Below, piece by piece: positions 17,069 through 23,187 of a stretch of 62,764 nt of DNA. This DNA comes from Sva-25 sp037385685 (lineage in GTDB: Bacteria > Pseudomonadota > Gammaproteobacteria > Chromatiales > Chromatiaceae). The notes below the pieces were generated by a model. That model searched no databases. It was given only the letters and a program-made list of their open reading frames with translations, and was not told the DNA's origin. Numbering within the stretch: position 1 is the stretch's first letter; each line of letters opens with the position of its first letter. The stretch is from NCBI GenBank assembly GCA_037385685.1, contig JARRMW010000013.1, forward strand, positions 1-62,764, written 5' to 3'. A program made the position numbers and the translations under genes.

Positions 17069-17125
17069 CCAAAACGGCGAGCACAAATCGAGAAGGCGAA
17101 GCCAATCGCTGCTCAAGTTTTTTGA
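17069..17125 (+). pseudogene. 3' remnant of a second higA gene
   Basis: Read from 17069, the sequence encodes PKRRAQIEKAKPIAAQVF and a stop, matching the C-terminus of the intact HigA (PKRRARIEKAKPIAA) at 14 of 15 positions. Similarity goes on past the stop (AAGTTT..ACAT..TATTTT). No start codon or upstream HigA sequence is present. It is the tail of a related higBA copy lying just outside the right repeat, most easily explained by a second or older insertion at guaA that has been almost wholly deleted. Confidence 0.75.
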
Positions 17126-17199
17126 ACATCTATTTTACCGGGCACGATTTTGCATTGGACAATTCGGGTATGAAAGTCTGATCGGACAGTGGGAAACAT

Positions 17200-17748
17200 A
17201 TGACCGCAACACTCTTGCAGAAACATCCAATCAAGGGCACACGGGAATTCAGGCTTGTCGGGGATGAGCTCGAGTATACAATCAAGTCTCCGTTGAAATC
17301 GGAGTCGTTGAGCGTCGTTTTGAGTGTCCTCGATTCCGAGCCTGTCGTTTCCGGTTCGATGCTTGCGTTTGTCAGTCAGGTGAACAGGGAACCGCTGGTT
17401 GAGTTGTTCCTCAACAAGCCGGACAAGGAGAGCTTCGATGCGTTTGTCAGCACCTTGCGGCAACGTATCTCTGAAGAGGATTTCGGTCGTCTTCGCGTCA
17501 GGGACAAGGGCGTTGCCGTGATCCCGGAGCGGGTGAGTGAATCCATCGACATGCTGCAAACCTACGTCGATCCGGCTGAGATCGAACCATTGCTATCTGC
17601 ACTCATGGAACTCAAGGCGAAACCTGATGACGTTCAATGCCTGCTGAATGTCGCCGATGCATTCAACGCACTTGGCTTTGTGCAAGGCCAGGTCATCACC
17701 TACGCGCCTTATATCAATTTCCTGTTGTCCGGGGACAATGAAGACTAG
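17200..17748 (+). CDS. Hypothetical protein (182 aa)
   Basis: I do not recognise this protein. It is 182 residues, soluble, acidic, with no signal peptide, membrane helix or cysteine. The N-terminal half is rich in beta-prone segments (TREFRLVGDELEYTIKSP, SLSVVLSVLDSEPVV). The C-terminal half looks helical (EPLLSALMELKAKPDDVQCLLNVADAFNALGF). The ATG has GTGGGA upstream. It is the first intact gene beyond the guaA insert and is followed 75 bases later by a glutaredoxin gene. Confidence 0.7.
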   Translation: MTATLLQKHPIKGTREFRLVGDELEYTIKSPLKSESLSVVLSVLDSEPVVSGSMLAFVSQVNREPLVELFLNKPDKESFDAFVSTLRQRISEEDFGRLRVRDKGVAVIPERVSESIDMLQTYVDPAEIEPLLSALMELKAKPDDVQCLLNVADAFNALGFVQGQVITYAPYINFLLSGDNED

Positions 17749-17823
17749 CCTCAAGGACACCGACAGGTAACCGAAGATACCTATGGATCACCCACCAACC
17801 GGATTCAGGAAAAATCGATCGCT

Positions 17824-18087
17824 ATGGCTGTAAAAGTGGAAATTTATGGTACGAGTAACTGCAAGAAGTGCGTTGATGTGCGTGAGTTGCTCGATCGCAA
17901 GCAGGTGGAATACATCGATCATCTGATCGACCTGATGCCCCTTGAAAAAGATGAAATGATTCGGCGCACCGGGCTGAAATACTATCCCCAGATATTCATC
18001 AACGATGAGCATGTCGGCGGTGAAGAAGAGCTGATGGCGCTGGAAGCTGACGGGGAATTGGACAAGTTGCTGGGTTTGAAAATATAG
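17824..18087 (+). CDS. Glutaredoxin (CKKC active site)
   Basis: Small thiol-disulfide oxidoreductase of 87 residues with the glutaredoxin fold: VEIYGTSNCKKC with the redox cysteines C13 and C16, YYPQIFINDEHVGGEEEL containing the cis-proline (YPQIF) and the glutathione-binding GG motif. The active site is CKKC in place of the common CPYC, so its redox potential or partner may differ. It is closest in layout to GrxC-type glutaredoxins. It is not obviously in an operon with a known partner. Confidence 0.85.
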   Translation: MAVKVEIYGTSNCKKCVDVRELLDRKQVEYIDHLIDLMPLEKDEMIRRTGLKYYPQIFINDEHVGGEEELMALEADGELDKLLGLKI

Positions 18088-18143
18088 AATAACGGCATTG
18101 AATGACACCGCCCTGTACGAATCGCGGAAGTTTTTTGGAAGTT

Positions 18144-18162
18144 AAAGGGCGCTGATCCCTTT
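18144..18162 (+). repeat. AAAGGG-CTGAT-CCCTTT palindrome, copy 1
   Basis: AAAGGGCGCTGATCCCTTT is an imperfect palindrome followed by CTCCCTGACACC. A near-identical element lies at 19087-19105 in the same orientation, and the two bracket the leftward gene at 18203-18931. Short intergenic palindromes of this kind are usually non-autonomous repeats or transcript-end hairpins. Confidence 0.6.
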
Positions 18163-18202
18163 CTCCCTGACACCTTTCACCATGCAAAGGGTTTTCAGCT
18201 TT

Positions 18203-18931
18203 CTAGTGAGCCGGTCGGGCCGGCCATTTGTCCGCATACCTGTCCATGACCTCCCGGACATCTTCGGGTACATCCTGCGTCATCATCTGCCTTTTCCCAT
18301 CTGCAAGGAAGCCGGGCATATCCCAGGGCAGGCGGCGGCCGAGGTTATCGAATACGCGTTCCATCAGTCGAGGGTCGCGTGAACGGGTTGCCGCGATGCC
18401 TGCATTGAGATTGAGGACGCGCCATGGCCGCCATGGATTGCTTCTGTCCTCGTCCATTTGTTGTTTCTCTGACGCGGCCTTTGCCACCTCCTCTATGAGT
18501 TGACACATTTCGCCAAGATCGCTTGTATCGTTCAAGCCGTTGACAATCCATGCAAAACCATCTGCTATCCCTTCGAGATTGTCCAGAACAGCATCCCGAC
18601 GCACGAGCCAGACTGCCAGGGAAGCATATATGTGCGCCATCTTGTCCCGTTGATCCAGGATTTCCATCAAACGAAGCTGGTAGGCGAGCCGGTCAAGCAG
18701 TTCCAGGCCATACTCGGCGAACTCCGAAACCTGATCGGTATCCATCACCCCGTTGCCACTCTCCATGATGGATGAAATCTGGTAAAAATCGGACAAGGCG
18801 GATGCCAACGCAACCGGCCCCAGCCCGTCTTCGGTCAGTTTTTGTTGTTTTTCATTCTCAGCCAGGACTGCCTGCATGACCTGTAATGTCATTTGGGAGA
18901 TGGCATCCACTTCAGTAGCGAGTGTGGTCAT
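18203..18931 (-). CDS. Hypothetical protein (242 aa), helical
   Basis: I do not recognise this 242-residue soluble protein. It appears almost wholly alpha-helical, with long amphipathic stretches (ISQMTLQVMQAVLAENEKQQ; EFAEYGLELLDRLAYQLRLMEIL), and has no signal peptide or transmembrane helix. The C-terminal third has a WRPWRVLNLNAG segment and RDPRLMERVFDNLGRRLPWDMPGF. It is the only leftward gene in this stretch and is bracketed by two copies of a short palindrome. Confidence 0.7.
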   Translation of the reverse strand: MTTLATEVDAISQMTLQVMQAVLAENEKQQKLTEDGLGPVALASALSDFYQISSIMESGNGVMDTDQVSEFAEYGLELLDRLAYQLRLMEILDQRDKMAHIYASLAVWLVRRDAVLDNLEGIADGFAWIVNGLNDTSDLGEMCQLIEEVAKAASEKQQMDEDRSNPWRPWRVLNLNAGIAATRSRDPRLMERVFDNLGRRLPWDMPGFLADGKRQMMTQDVPEDVREVMDRYADKWPARPAH

Positions 18932-19086
18932 AGGTATTCAGTACAGTGTCAAAAAACGGCATCAGGGCCTGCATTATACTTAATGCTTAGCCTGCCTCCG
19001 GTAAGCGATACCACAGATTCTGTTCAGTGTTTGTCTGTGCCTTCAGGGCTTTTCTCGTTATAGTGTGGGGATGAAGTAGTGAGTCT

Positions 19087-19105
19087 AAAGGGGACTGATC
19101 CCTTT
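19087..19105 (+). repeat. AAAGGG-CTGAT-CCCTTT palindrome, copy 2
   Basis: AAAGGGGACTGATCCCTTT matches the 18144 copy at 17 of 19 positions, with similar flanks (TAA before, CTTC after). It sits 12 bases before the next start codon, so it falls in the leader of that gene. Confidence 0.6.
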
Positions 19106-19117
19106 CTTCAGAAGTCC

Positions 19118-19969
19118 ATGATTAAAGCTTATTCCCAACGTCTCTTGCCCCCGTATTCTGGCCAGGTTCAGATTGTCGAATCGGAACACGCGCGCGCGCT
19201 CACGATGGACATGGATACCTGGGAGATCCAGTTTCGCCGTCATGAAACGAACTTCATCAGGGTTGCCTGGGTAAGTCATCGCGATCTCGGCGAGCTCGAG
19301 GCAAAGGCAGCACGGGACGGGGAGGAAATCGATGAGAGAATTCTTGAGCTGACGCGGTTTCTCGAAACCGCCCCTCTCCCTTTTCCTGCCGCGGACAAGT
19401 TCGAATACTGGCTGCTGGACGCAGTCGATGATTCACCGCTGGCGCTGATATTCAGCTGCACGGAAGGAGTGCAGATGGGGCGATTTCCATCCCACCCGGA
19501 GTGGACCGCCTTGCCTTCTGCAGTCATGCCGATCGAGCTGACCCCGGAGGAGAAGGAGCGGTCGGAAACGCCTGTGAACTATCGTCTGGAACAGCTTGTC
19601 GCCGAGCGCGCCGGCAAAAAGCCCCGCGCACGCTGGTTCCAGCGGCGCCCCGGTGAACCCGATGATTTCCCGCCACTCATGATCAGGGAAGACTGGGAGA
19701 ACGAGACGGATCGTGCGATCTGCCAGCGCTATCTGAGTCGGCAGTCCACGCGCCTGCTGATGCTGCACGGCCTCGAGCATCATGAACGCAAACGCCTTGA
19801 AGAGGCGGCCAAACCCCATGCCATGGAGGTGTACAGGTTCCACTCGCTCTATCCGGAGTTTGCCGACGACAAACTGATGAGCGCTATTCTCGTGGAAGCC
19901 CGGCTCAGGGCTTCCCATGGAGAACAGGACAACCGGCTGCGGCGTCGGGACGGTATTACTTACCTCTAA
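19118..19969 (+). CDS. Hypothetical protein (283 aa)
   Basis: I do not recognise a named family. From the ATG at 19118 (MIKAYSQRLLPPYSGQ) the protein is 283 residues. A GTG at 19079 would add 13 residues translated across the palindrome repeat, which looks unlike coding sequence. It is soluble and charged, and contains DKFEYWLLDAVDDSPLALIFSC and a basic patch GKKPRARWFQRRPGEPDDFPPL near its middle. The C-terminus is helical. The following small gene starts 15 bases after the stop. Confidence 0.75.
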   Translation: MIKAYSQRLLPPYSGQVQIVESEHARALTMDMDTWEIQFRRHETNFIRVAWVSHRDLGELEAKAARDGEEIDERILELTRFLETAPLPFPAADKFEYWLLDAVDDSPLALIFSCTEGVQMGRFPSHPEWTALPSAVMPIELTPEEKERSETPVNYRLEQLVAERAGKKPRARWFQRRPGEPDDFPPLMIREDWENETDRAICQRYLSRQSTRLLMLHGLEHHERKRLEEAAKPHAMEVYRFHSLYPEFADDKLMSAILVEARLRASHGEQDNRLRRRDGITYL

Positions 19970-19984
19970 AGCGCATCACGTTGC

Positions 19985-20173
19985 ATGGGTGCGATGCCAA
20001 AATTCTTCCATAATCTGCATGTCTCTGAGGCCATTGACAAAGAAGGCTTATGTCAATGCGAAATGGAGTGGGAGCCGTCTCCAAAAGAGGTAAAATACGG
20101 CCCCCGGGCGACCTGCTTCGGTTGCGCAGCCAACTGTTATCTCCGGCAAGACAGAAAACCCGGATATCGCTGA
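19985..20173 (+). CDS. Small cysteine-rich protein (62 aa), possible metal binder
   Basis: A 62-residue frame between two co-directional genes with five cysteines: C23-x-C25, C44-x2-C47 and C51. This spacing suggests a small zinc or iron-sulfur site. Codon use looks like neighbouring genes. The start could also be the ATG at 19994, giving MPKFFHNLHV. There is no clear ribosome site, so expression may depend on coupling to the upstream gene. It precedes the HIT-protein gene by 25 bases. Confidence 0.5.
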   Translation: MGAMPKFFHNLHVSEAIDKEGLCQCEMEWEPSPKEVKYGPRATCFGCAANCYLRQDRKPGYR

Positions 20174-20198
20174 AAGTAGTCACAGGAGTTTCAACCAG

Positions 20199-20618
20199 AT
20201 GAGTAAACAGGAAAAAACCATGACGGCTGATCAAGAGTGCCGCTTTTGCGTGAGCAAGCCGGGCAGGCGCATGATTGCCGAGAGTGAATATGGATTCGCT
20301 GCCTGGGATCGCCATCCCGCCAGTGAAGGGCATTTCCTGGTCATTCCATATCGTCATTTTGCGAGTTATTTCGATATCAGTGATGAAGAACTCGTGGACC
20401 TCTGGGGACTGGTTGCAAAGGGCAAGCAAATCTGTGACGAGAAGTATCATCCCGATGGTTACAACATCGGTATCAATGTCGGTACTGCCGCAGGCCAGTC
20501 CATCCATCACCTGCATATCCATGTGATCCCGCGTTACAAGGGAGATGTGGAAAATCCGAAGGGTGGGGTACGGGGCGTCATCCCCGACAAAAAACTGTAC
20601 ACATTCGAGCCCGATTAG
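20199..20618 (+). CDS. HIT-family protein (histidine-triad nucleotide hydrolase)
   Basis: HIT proteins hydrolyse nucleotide phosphoramidates, dinucleoside polyphosphates or related adenylyl/guanylyl conjugates. The 139-residue protein has the triad HLHIH at 104-108 with H104, H106 and H108, and the usual upstream GHFLVIPYRHFASYFD. A cysteine pair C14-x2-C17 at the N-terminus may bind zinc, as in many HIT members. An AGGAG about ten bases upstream supports the ATG at 20199. Confidence 0.88.
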   Translation: MSKQEKTMTADQECRFCVSKPGRRMIAESEYGFAAWDRHPASEGHFLVIPYRHFASYFDISDEELVDLWGLVAKGKQICDEKYHPDGYNIGINVGTAAGQSIHHLHIHVIPRYKGDVENPKGGVRGVIPDKKLYTFEPD

Positions 20619-20766
20619 GGCGGGCCAGCAAGAGCGGATCACAGATACTCGCACCCTGATCCCAGATTGCTGTTCATGTTTCCGGTTCCCGGGCATTAAC
20701 GCCATAAAGAGAAGCTAATCGAGCATAATTCAGTTCAGGCCGACGCAATCGGTCATGATGGAGTAG

Positions 20767-21078
20767 ATGATGGAATTAAAATTTGATGTCGAACAGTTCG
20801 AAAAGTGCCAGGCCATATTGATTGACGATATCGCACAACGTATCAAGGTCAAGCTTGTGGAAGCAGGGCTGGAAGGGCAAGAGCTAGAGGACTATGTCGC
20901 CAAAATCACCTTCAGCGTCGCGAGTGCTCTCGATGACATGGCAGCCATCGAATCTGACGGCTTCGAGGTCAGGCCCTACCTGACTTTCCGCGAGGATGAC
21001 GAAGTCCTGCTTCATTGTGGCGAAAACTCCTACACCAATGAATTCGTTCACCTGGCATTGAAAAAGCTCTTCGGCTGA
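20767..21078 (+). CDS. Hypothetical acidic protein (103 aa)
   Basis: I do not recognise this 103-residue soluble protein. It is acidic, starts with two adjacent ATG codons, and contains a helical first half (FEKCQAILIDDIAQRIKVKLVEAGLEGQ) and a C-terminal segment FREDDEVLLHCGENSYTNEFVH. The size and base composition are those of a native gene. There is no obvious operon: 150 bases separate it from the HIT gene. Confidence 0.6.
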   Translation: MMELKFDVEQFEKCQAILIDDIAQRIKVKLVEAGLEGQELEDYVAKITFSVASALDDMAAIESDGFEVRPYLTFREDDEVLLHCGENSYTNEFVHLALKKLFG

Positions 21079-21215
21079 TTTTTCCAGACAGGAACCCGGT
21101 GTTCTGCCATGGGCGGGTGACAGGACAGAACCATGATCCGGCCTGTCAGCCTGTCCCGTCAGGCAATATCCTTTAGAATCCCGATACACTTAACATTTCA
21201 TGGAGACCGGTTGGC

Positions 21216-21569
21216 ATGCCGCAATTTATTTTCGTCTACCTCGGGGGGCAGTTCCCTTCAGATCCTGAAGAGGGGCAGAAGCATCTTCAGCGCTATCAGC
21301 AATGGCTGGATTCACTGGGCCAGTCGGTCGTCAGCCCTGCGATTCCATTCAAGGATACGCATGTGGTGCAACCGGACGGAACGGCCGAACCCGGCAGCTC
21401 GAGTGCAATGTCGGGCCTCAGTATCATGAGGATGGATTCCATGAAAGATGCGCTGGCGGCAGCGCAGTCCTGTCCGTTTCTCGAGATCGGTGGCGCCCTG
21501 GAGGTGTCGGAAATGATCGAGATGTCGGGCGGCCAGTCCGGGGATGCGTCCAGCGAGAAGCCTAACTGA
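21216..21569 (+). CDS. YCII-domain protein (117 aa)
   Basis: The product begins MPQFIFVYLGGQFP and has the YCII-related (YciI-like) ferredoxin-like fold layout: a first strand, a helix WLDSLGQS, a loop VQPDGTAEPGSSSAMSGL, a strand SIMRMDSMKDALAAAQSCPFLEIGGALEVSEMIEM. Family members are small dimers with largely unknown roles, some enzymatic or linked to sigma factors. The C-terminus is a short polar tail. No partner gene is adjacent. Confidence 0.7.
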   Translation: MPQFIFVYLGGQFPSDPEEGQKHLQRYQQWLDSLGQSVVSPAIPFKDTHVVQPDGTAEPGSSSAMSGLSIMRMDSMKDALAAAQSCPFLEIGGALEVSEMIEMSGGQSGDASSEKPN

Positions 21570-21771
21570 TCCGGCTGCCTGCGGGACCAGCCGCTCGCCC
21601 GCGTTGCTGTATAGCGGACCGTGATTTCCCCGAAAGCGGGGGCAGGTGGAATCACGGGACGACGTGCGCAATGCCAGGAAATCCTGATTTGTCTCCCTCT
21701 GGGGGGAAAGTTCGGGTAAAATATGCCCGTTTTGCATGCGCATGACGCTGAGAATTACCGTGCAGGTCATC

Positions 21772-21815
21772 CGGGAGGGACCGGCACGAAAGATTGATTC
21801 GCACCTCCCGTTTTT
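21772..21815 (+). promoter_or_regulatory. Terminator-like hairpin in the leader of a 53-aa gene
   Basis: CGGGAGG (21772-21778) pairs with CCTCCCG (21804-21810), enclosing a smaller CGAA/TTCG stem, and is followed by TTTTT (21811-21815). It lies 21 bases before the ATG of the next small gene and after a possible -10 (TAAAAT, about 21716). This could be an attenuator, the end of a short leader RNA, or a stand-alone small RNA. Confidence 0.45.
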
Positions 21816-21836
21816 ACTGTTTAGCAGAGGTAGATT

Positions 21837-21998
21837 ATGAGTGATGCACCCAAAAGCCGTCCAAAGGTCCCTACTGGCAAGGCGCGCTATGTGACCACCC
21901 GTCAGAAAGAGGCGAACGAGAAGGGTTTCGTTGGCTATGAAACGACCTGGGAGTCGTTTCAGAAAGAGGCTGAGTACAGCACTCCGAAGCGCCCTTGA
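21837..21998 (+). CDS. Small basic hypothetical protein (53 aa)
   Basis: A 53-residue frame with a good ribosome site (AGAGG seven bases upstream) and a strong hairpin just after the stop. The protein is MSDAPKSRPKVPTGKARYVT... and ends AEYSTPKRP. It is rich in lysine, arginine and proline, lacks cysteine and has no membrane helix. I do not recognise it. The defined ribosome site, leader hairpin and terminator make it look like a real monocistronic gene. Confidence 0.6.
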   Translation: MSDAPKSRPKVPTGKARYVTTRQKEANEKGFVGYETTWESFQKEAEYSTPKRP

Positions 21999-22004
21999 GC
22001 AAAA

Positions 22005-22034
22005 GGCCGCGTACCCCTTACGGGGCACGCGGCC
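22005..22034. terminator. Bidirectional hairpin between the 53-aa gene and the FKBP gene
   Basis: GGCCGCGT-A-CCCC-TTAC-GGGG-C-ACGCGGCC forms a very strong hairpin. On the minus strand it is followed by TTTT. It lies between two converging genes and could end both transcripts. Confidence 0.75.
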
Positions 22035-22091
22035 GCATCCTTCCTTCTATTTAGAAATTCTTCCAGCTGTCGTCCTGACAGCCTCGCAGCG

Positions 22092-22604
22092 TCAGATCGG
22101 GACGGCCGTCCCCCCGCCGATATCCGGTCCTGATTCCACCTTTCCGCCGGCCTGGATTTCTTCATCCGTGGCATCGCGAACGGTCAGGATATCGAGCTTG
22201 AAAATCACCTCCCGGCCGCAAAGGGGATTGTTGCCATCGATGGTGATGATGTCTTCGGCAATACGGGTAACGATGAAGGTCTTGACCTGTCCCTTGTCGT
22301 TCTCCATGAGGATAGACGTACCGACTTCGCGGTATTCTTCAGGCACGTTGTGAATATTCTCGTTGATGACGAGTGATTCGTCCCTCGGGCCGTACAGCTG
22401 GTTGCAGTCGATCGGCACCTCGATCGTTTCGCCGGCCTTCTTGCCTTCGAGTTCCTGCATCACGGACGGTGCCAGCACTTCGTTGACGCCGTGGACGTAA
22501 CCCAGGGGATACTCGACCTCGGTCAAAACGGTATCCGTCTTGGCGTCGATAACTTTGTACTTCAGCTCGACGTACTTGCCATTGGTAATGATGTCGTTGT
22601 TCAT
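22092..22604 (-). CDS. FKBP-type peptidyl-prolyl cis-trans isomerase, SlyD-like
   Basis: The 170-residue product is a SlyD-type FKBP with the fold interrupted by an IF (chaperone) domain. It has YVHGVNEVLAPSVMQELEGKKAGE at the FKBP active site, YGPRDESLVI leading into the inserted domain, and NPLCGREVIFKLDILTVRDATDEEI closing the fold. The start is the ATG at 22604, which gives a normal N-terminus. It lies downstream of aprA and the frameshifted gene on the same strand, so it may help fold a product of that region, but a terminator after aprA separates them. Confidence 0.85.
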   Translation of the reverse strand: MNNDIITNGKYVELKYKVIDAKTDTVLTEVEYPLGYVHGVNEVLAPSVMQELEGKKAGETIEVPIDCNQLYGPRDESLVINENIHNVPEEYREVGTSILMENDKGQVKTFIVTRIAEDIITIDGNNPLCGREVIFKLDILTVRDATDEEIQAGGKVESGPDIGGGTAVPI

Positions 22605-22639
22605 GTCTGTCACGTTGGTCTTGATGGATTCCCGGTTTG

Positions 22640-23061
22640 CTAGAAGATGGCGGCGGCAAAGATGCGGATTTCGCCTCTCTCGTAGCCGATTACCATGCGC
22701 CCCAGCCATTCGCCTTCCTTCTTGGTGCTTGTGACCCGGTAGAGGCAGGTGACATGCTGGCCGCGGCGGATGAAACCGAGAAAGTCATACTTCGGATTCA
22801 GGTTGCGCGTCAGTTCGCTCTTGGCGAACTGCTTGCCGACTTCGATCTCGTTGAGGCCGCGAAGGAGGTCGTGTGAGAATTTCTTGACGAAATTGCCGTA
22901 CTCACCCTTGTTGGAATATTCGATGAGTTCATCCCACATCGTATTTGCAATCTCAAGGAGCTCCTCATCGGTATGGTCAATGATGTTTCCTCATCGGTAT
23001 GGTCAATGATGTTCTTGAATACTTCTTCAGGCTGGTCGCCAGCTTCGTTCGTCATGGTCAT
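22640..23061 (-). pseudogene. Frameshifted gene between aprA and the FKBP gene
   Basis: Two frames join into one protein if one copy of a 26-base tandem duplication is removed. The N-terminal part (from the ATG at 23061, MTMTNEAGDQ..IIDHTDEE) then continues as LLEIANTMWDELIEYSNKG and runs to 22640, giving 131 residues. As it stands, the duplication shifts the frame after about 25 codons. The 99-codon downstream frame (from 22939, MWDELIEY) might still be made from an internal start. I do not recognise the family. The C-terminal half is beta-rich (YDFLGFIRRGQHVTCLYRV). A sequencing or assembly error cannot be ruled out. Confidence 0.8.
22962..23013. repeat. 26-bp perfect tandem duplication
   Basis: The unit beginning TCCTCATCGGTATGGTCAAT occurs at 22962-22987 and is repeated exactly at 22988-23013. 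Because 26 is not a multiple of three it breaks the reading frame of the leftward gene. Confidence 0.97.
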
Positions 23062-23096
23062 TTCCCGGTCTAGTCGATGTCTGGTTTATCTTAATG

Positions 23097-23125
23097 AAAA
23101 AAAGATCAACATCTGTTGATCTTTT
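23097..23125 (-). terminator. Rho-independent terminator of aprMBA
   Basis: On the minus strand AAAGATCAACA pairs with TGTTGATCTTT and is followed by a run of T (TTTTTTT in all). It lies about 60-90 bases after the aprA stop and ends the apr operon before the next gene. Confidence 0.85.
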
Positions 23126-23146
23126 CAGGTCCTGTCAGGAAGCCGG

Positions 23147-23172
23147 GGGAACCCGGCGCTAGCCGGGCTCCC
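23147..23172 (-). terminator. GC-rich hairpin just after aprA
   Basis: GGGA-G-CCCGGC-TAGC-GCCGGG-T-TCCC gives an 11-pair stem (one G-T pair) 16 bases past the aprA stop. No T-run follows directly, so it may protect the 3' end of the abundant aprA mRNA, with true termination at the hairpin further on. Confidence 0.6.
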
Positions 23173-23187
23173 TGAACGGCATTCCAG

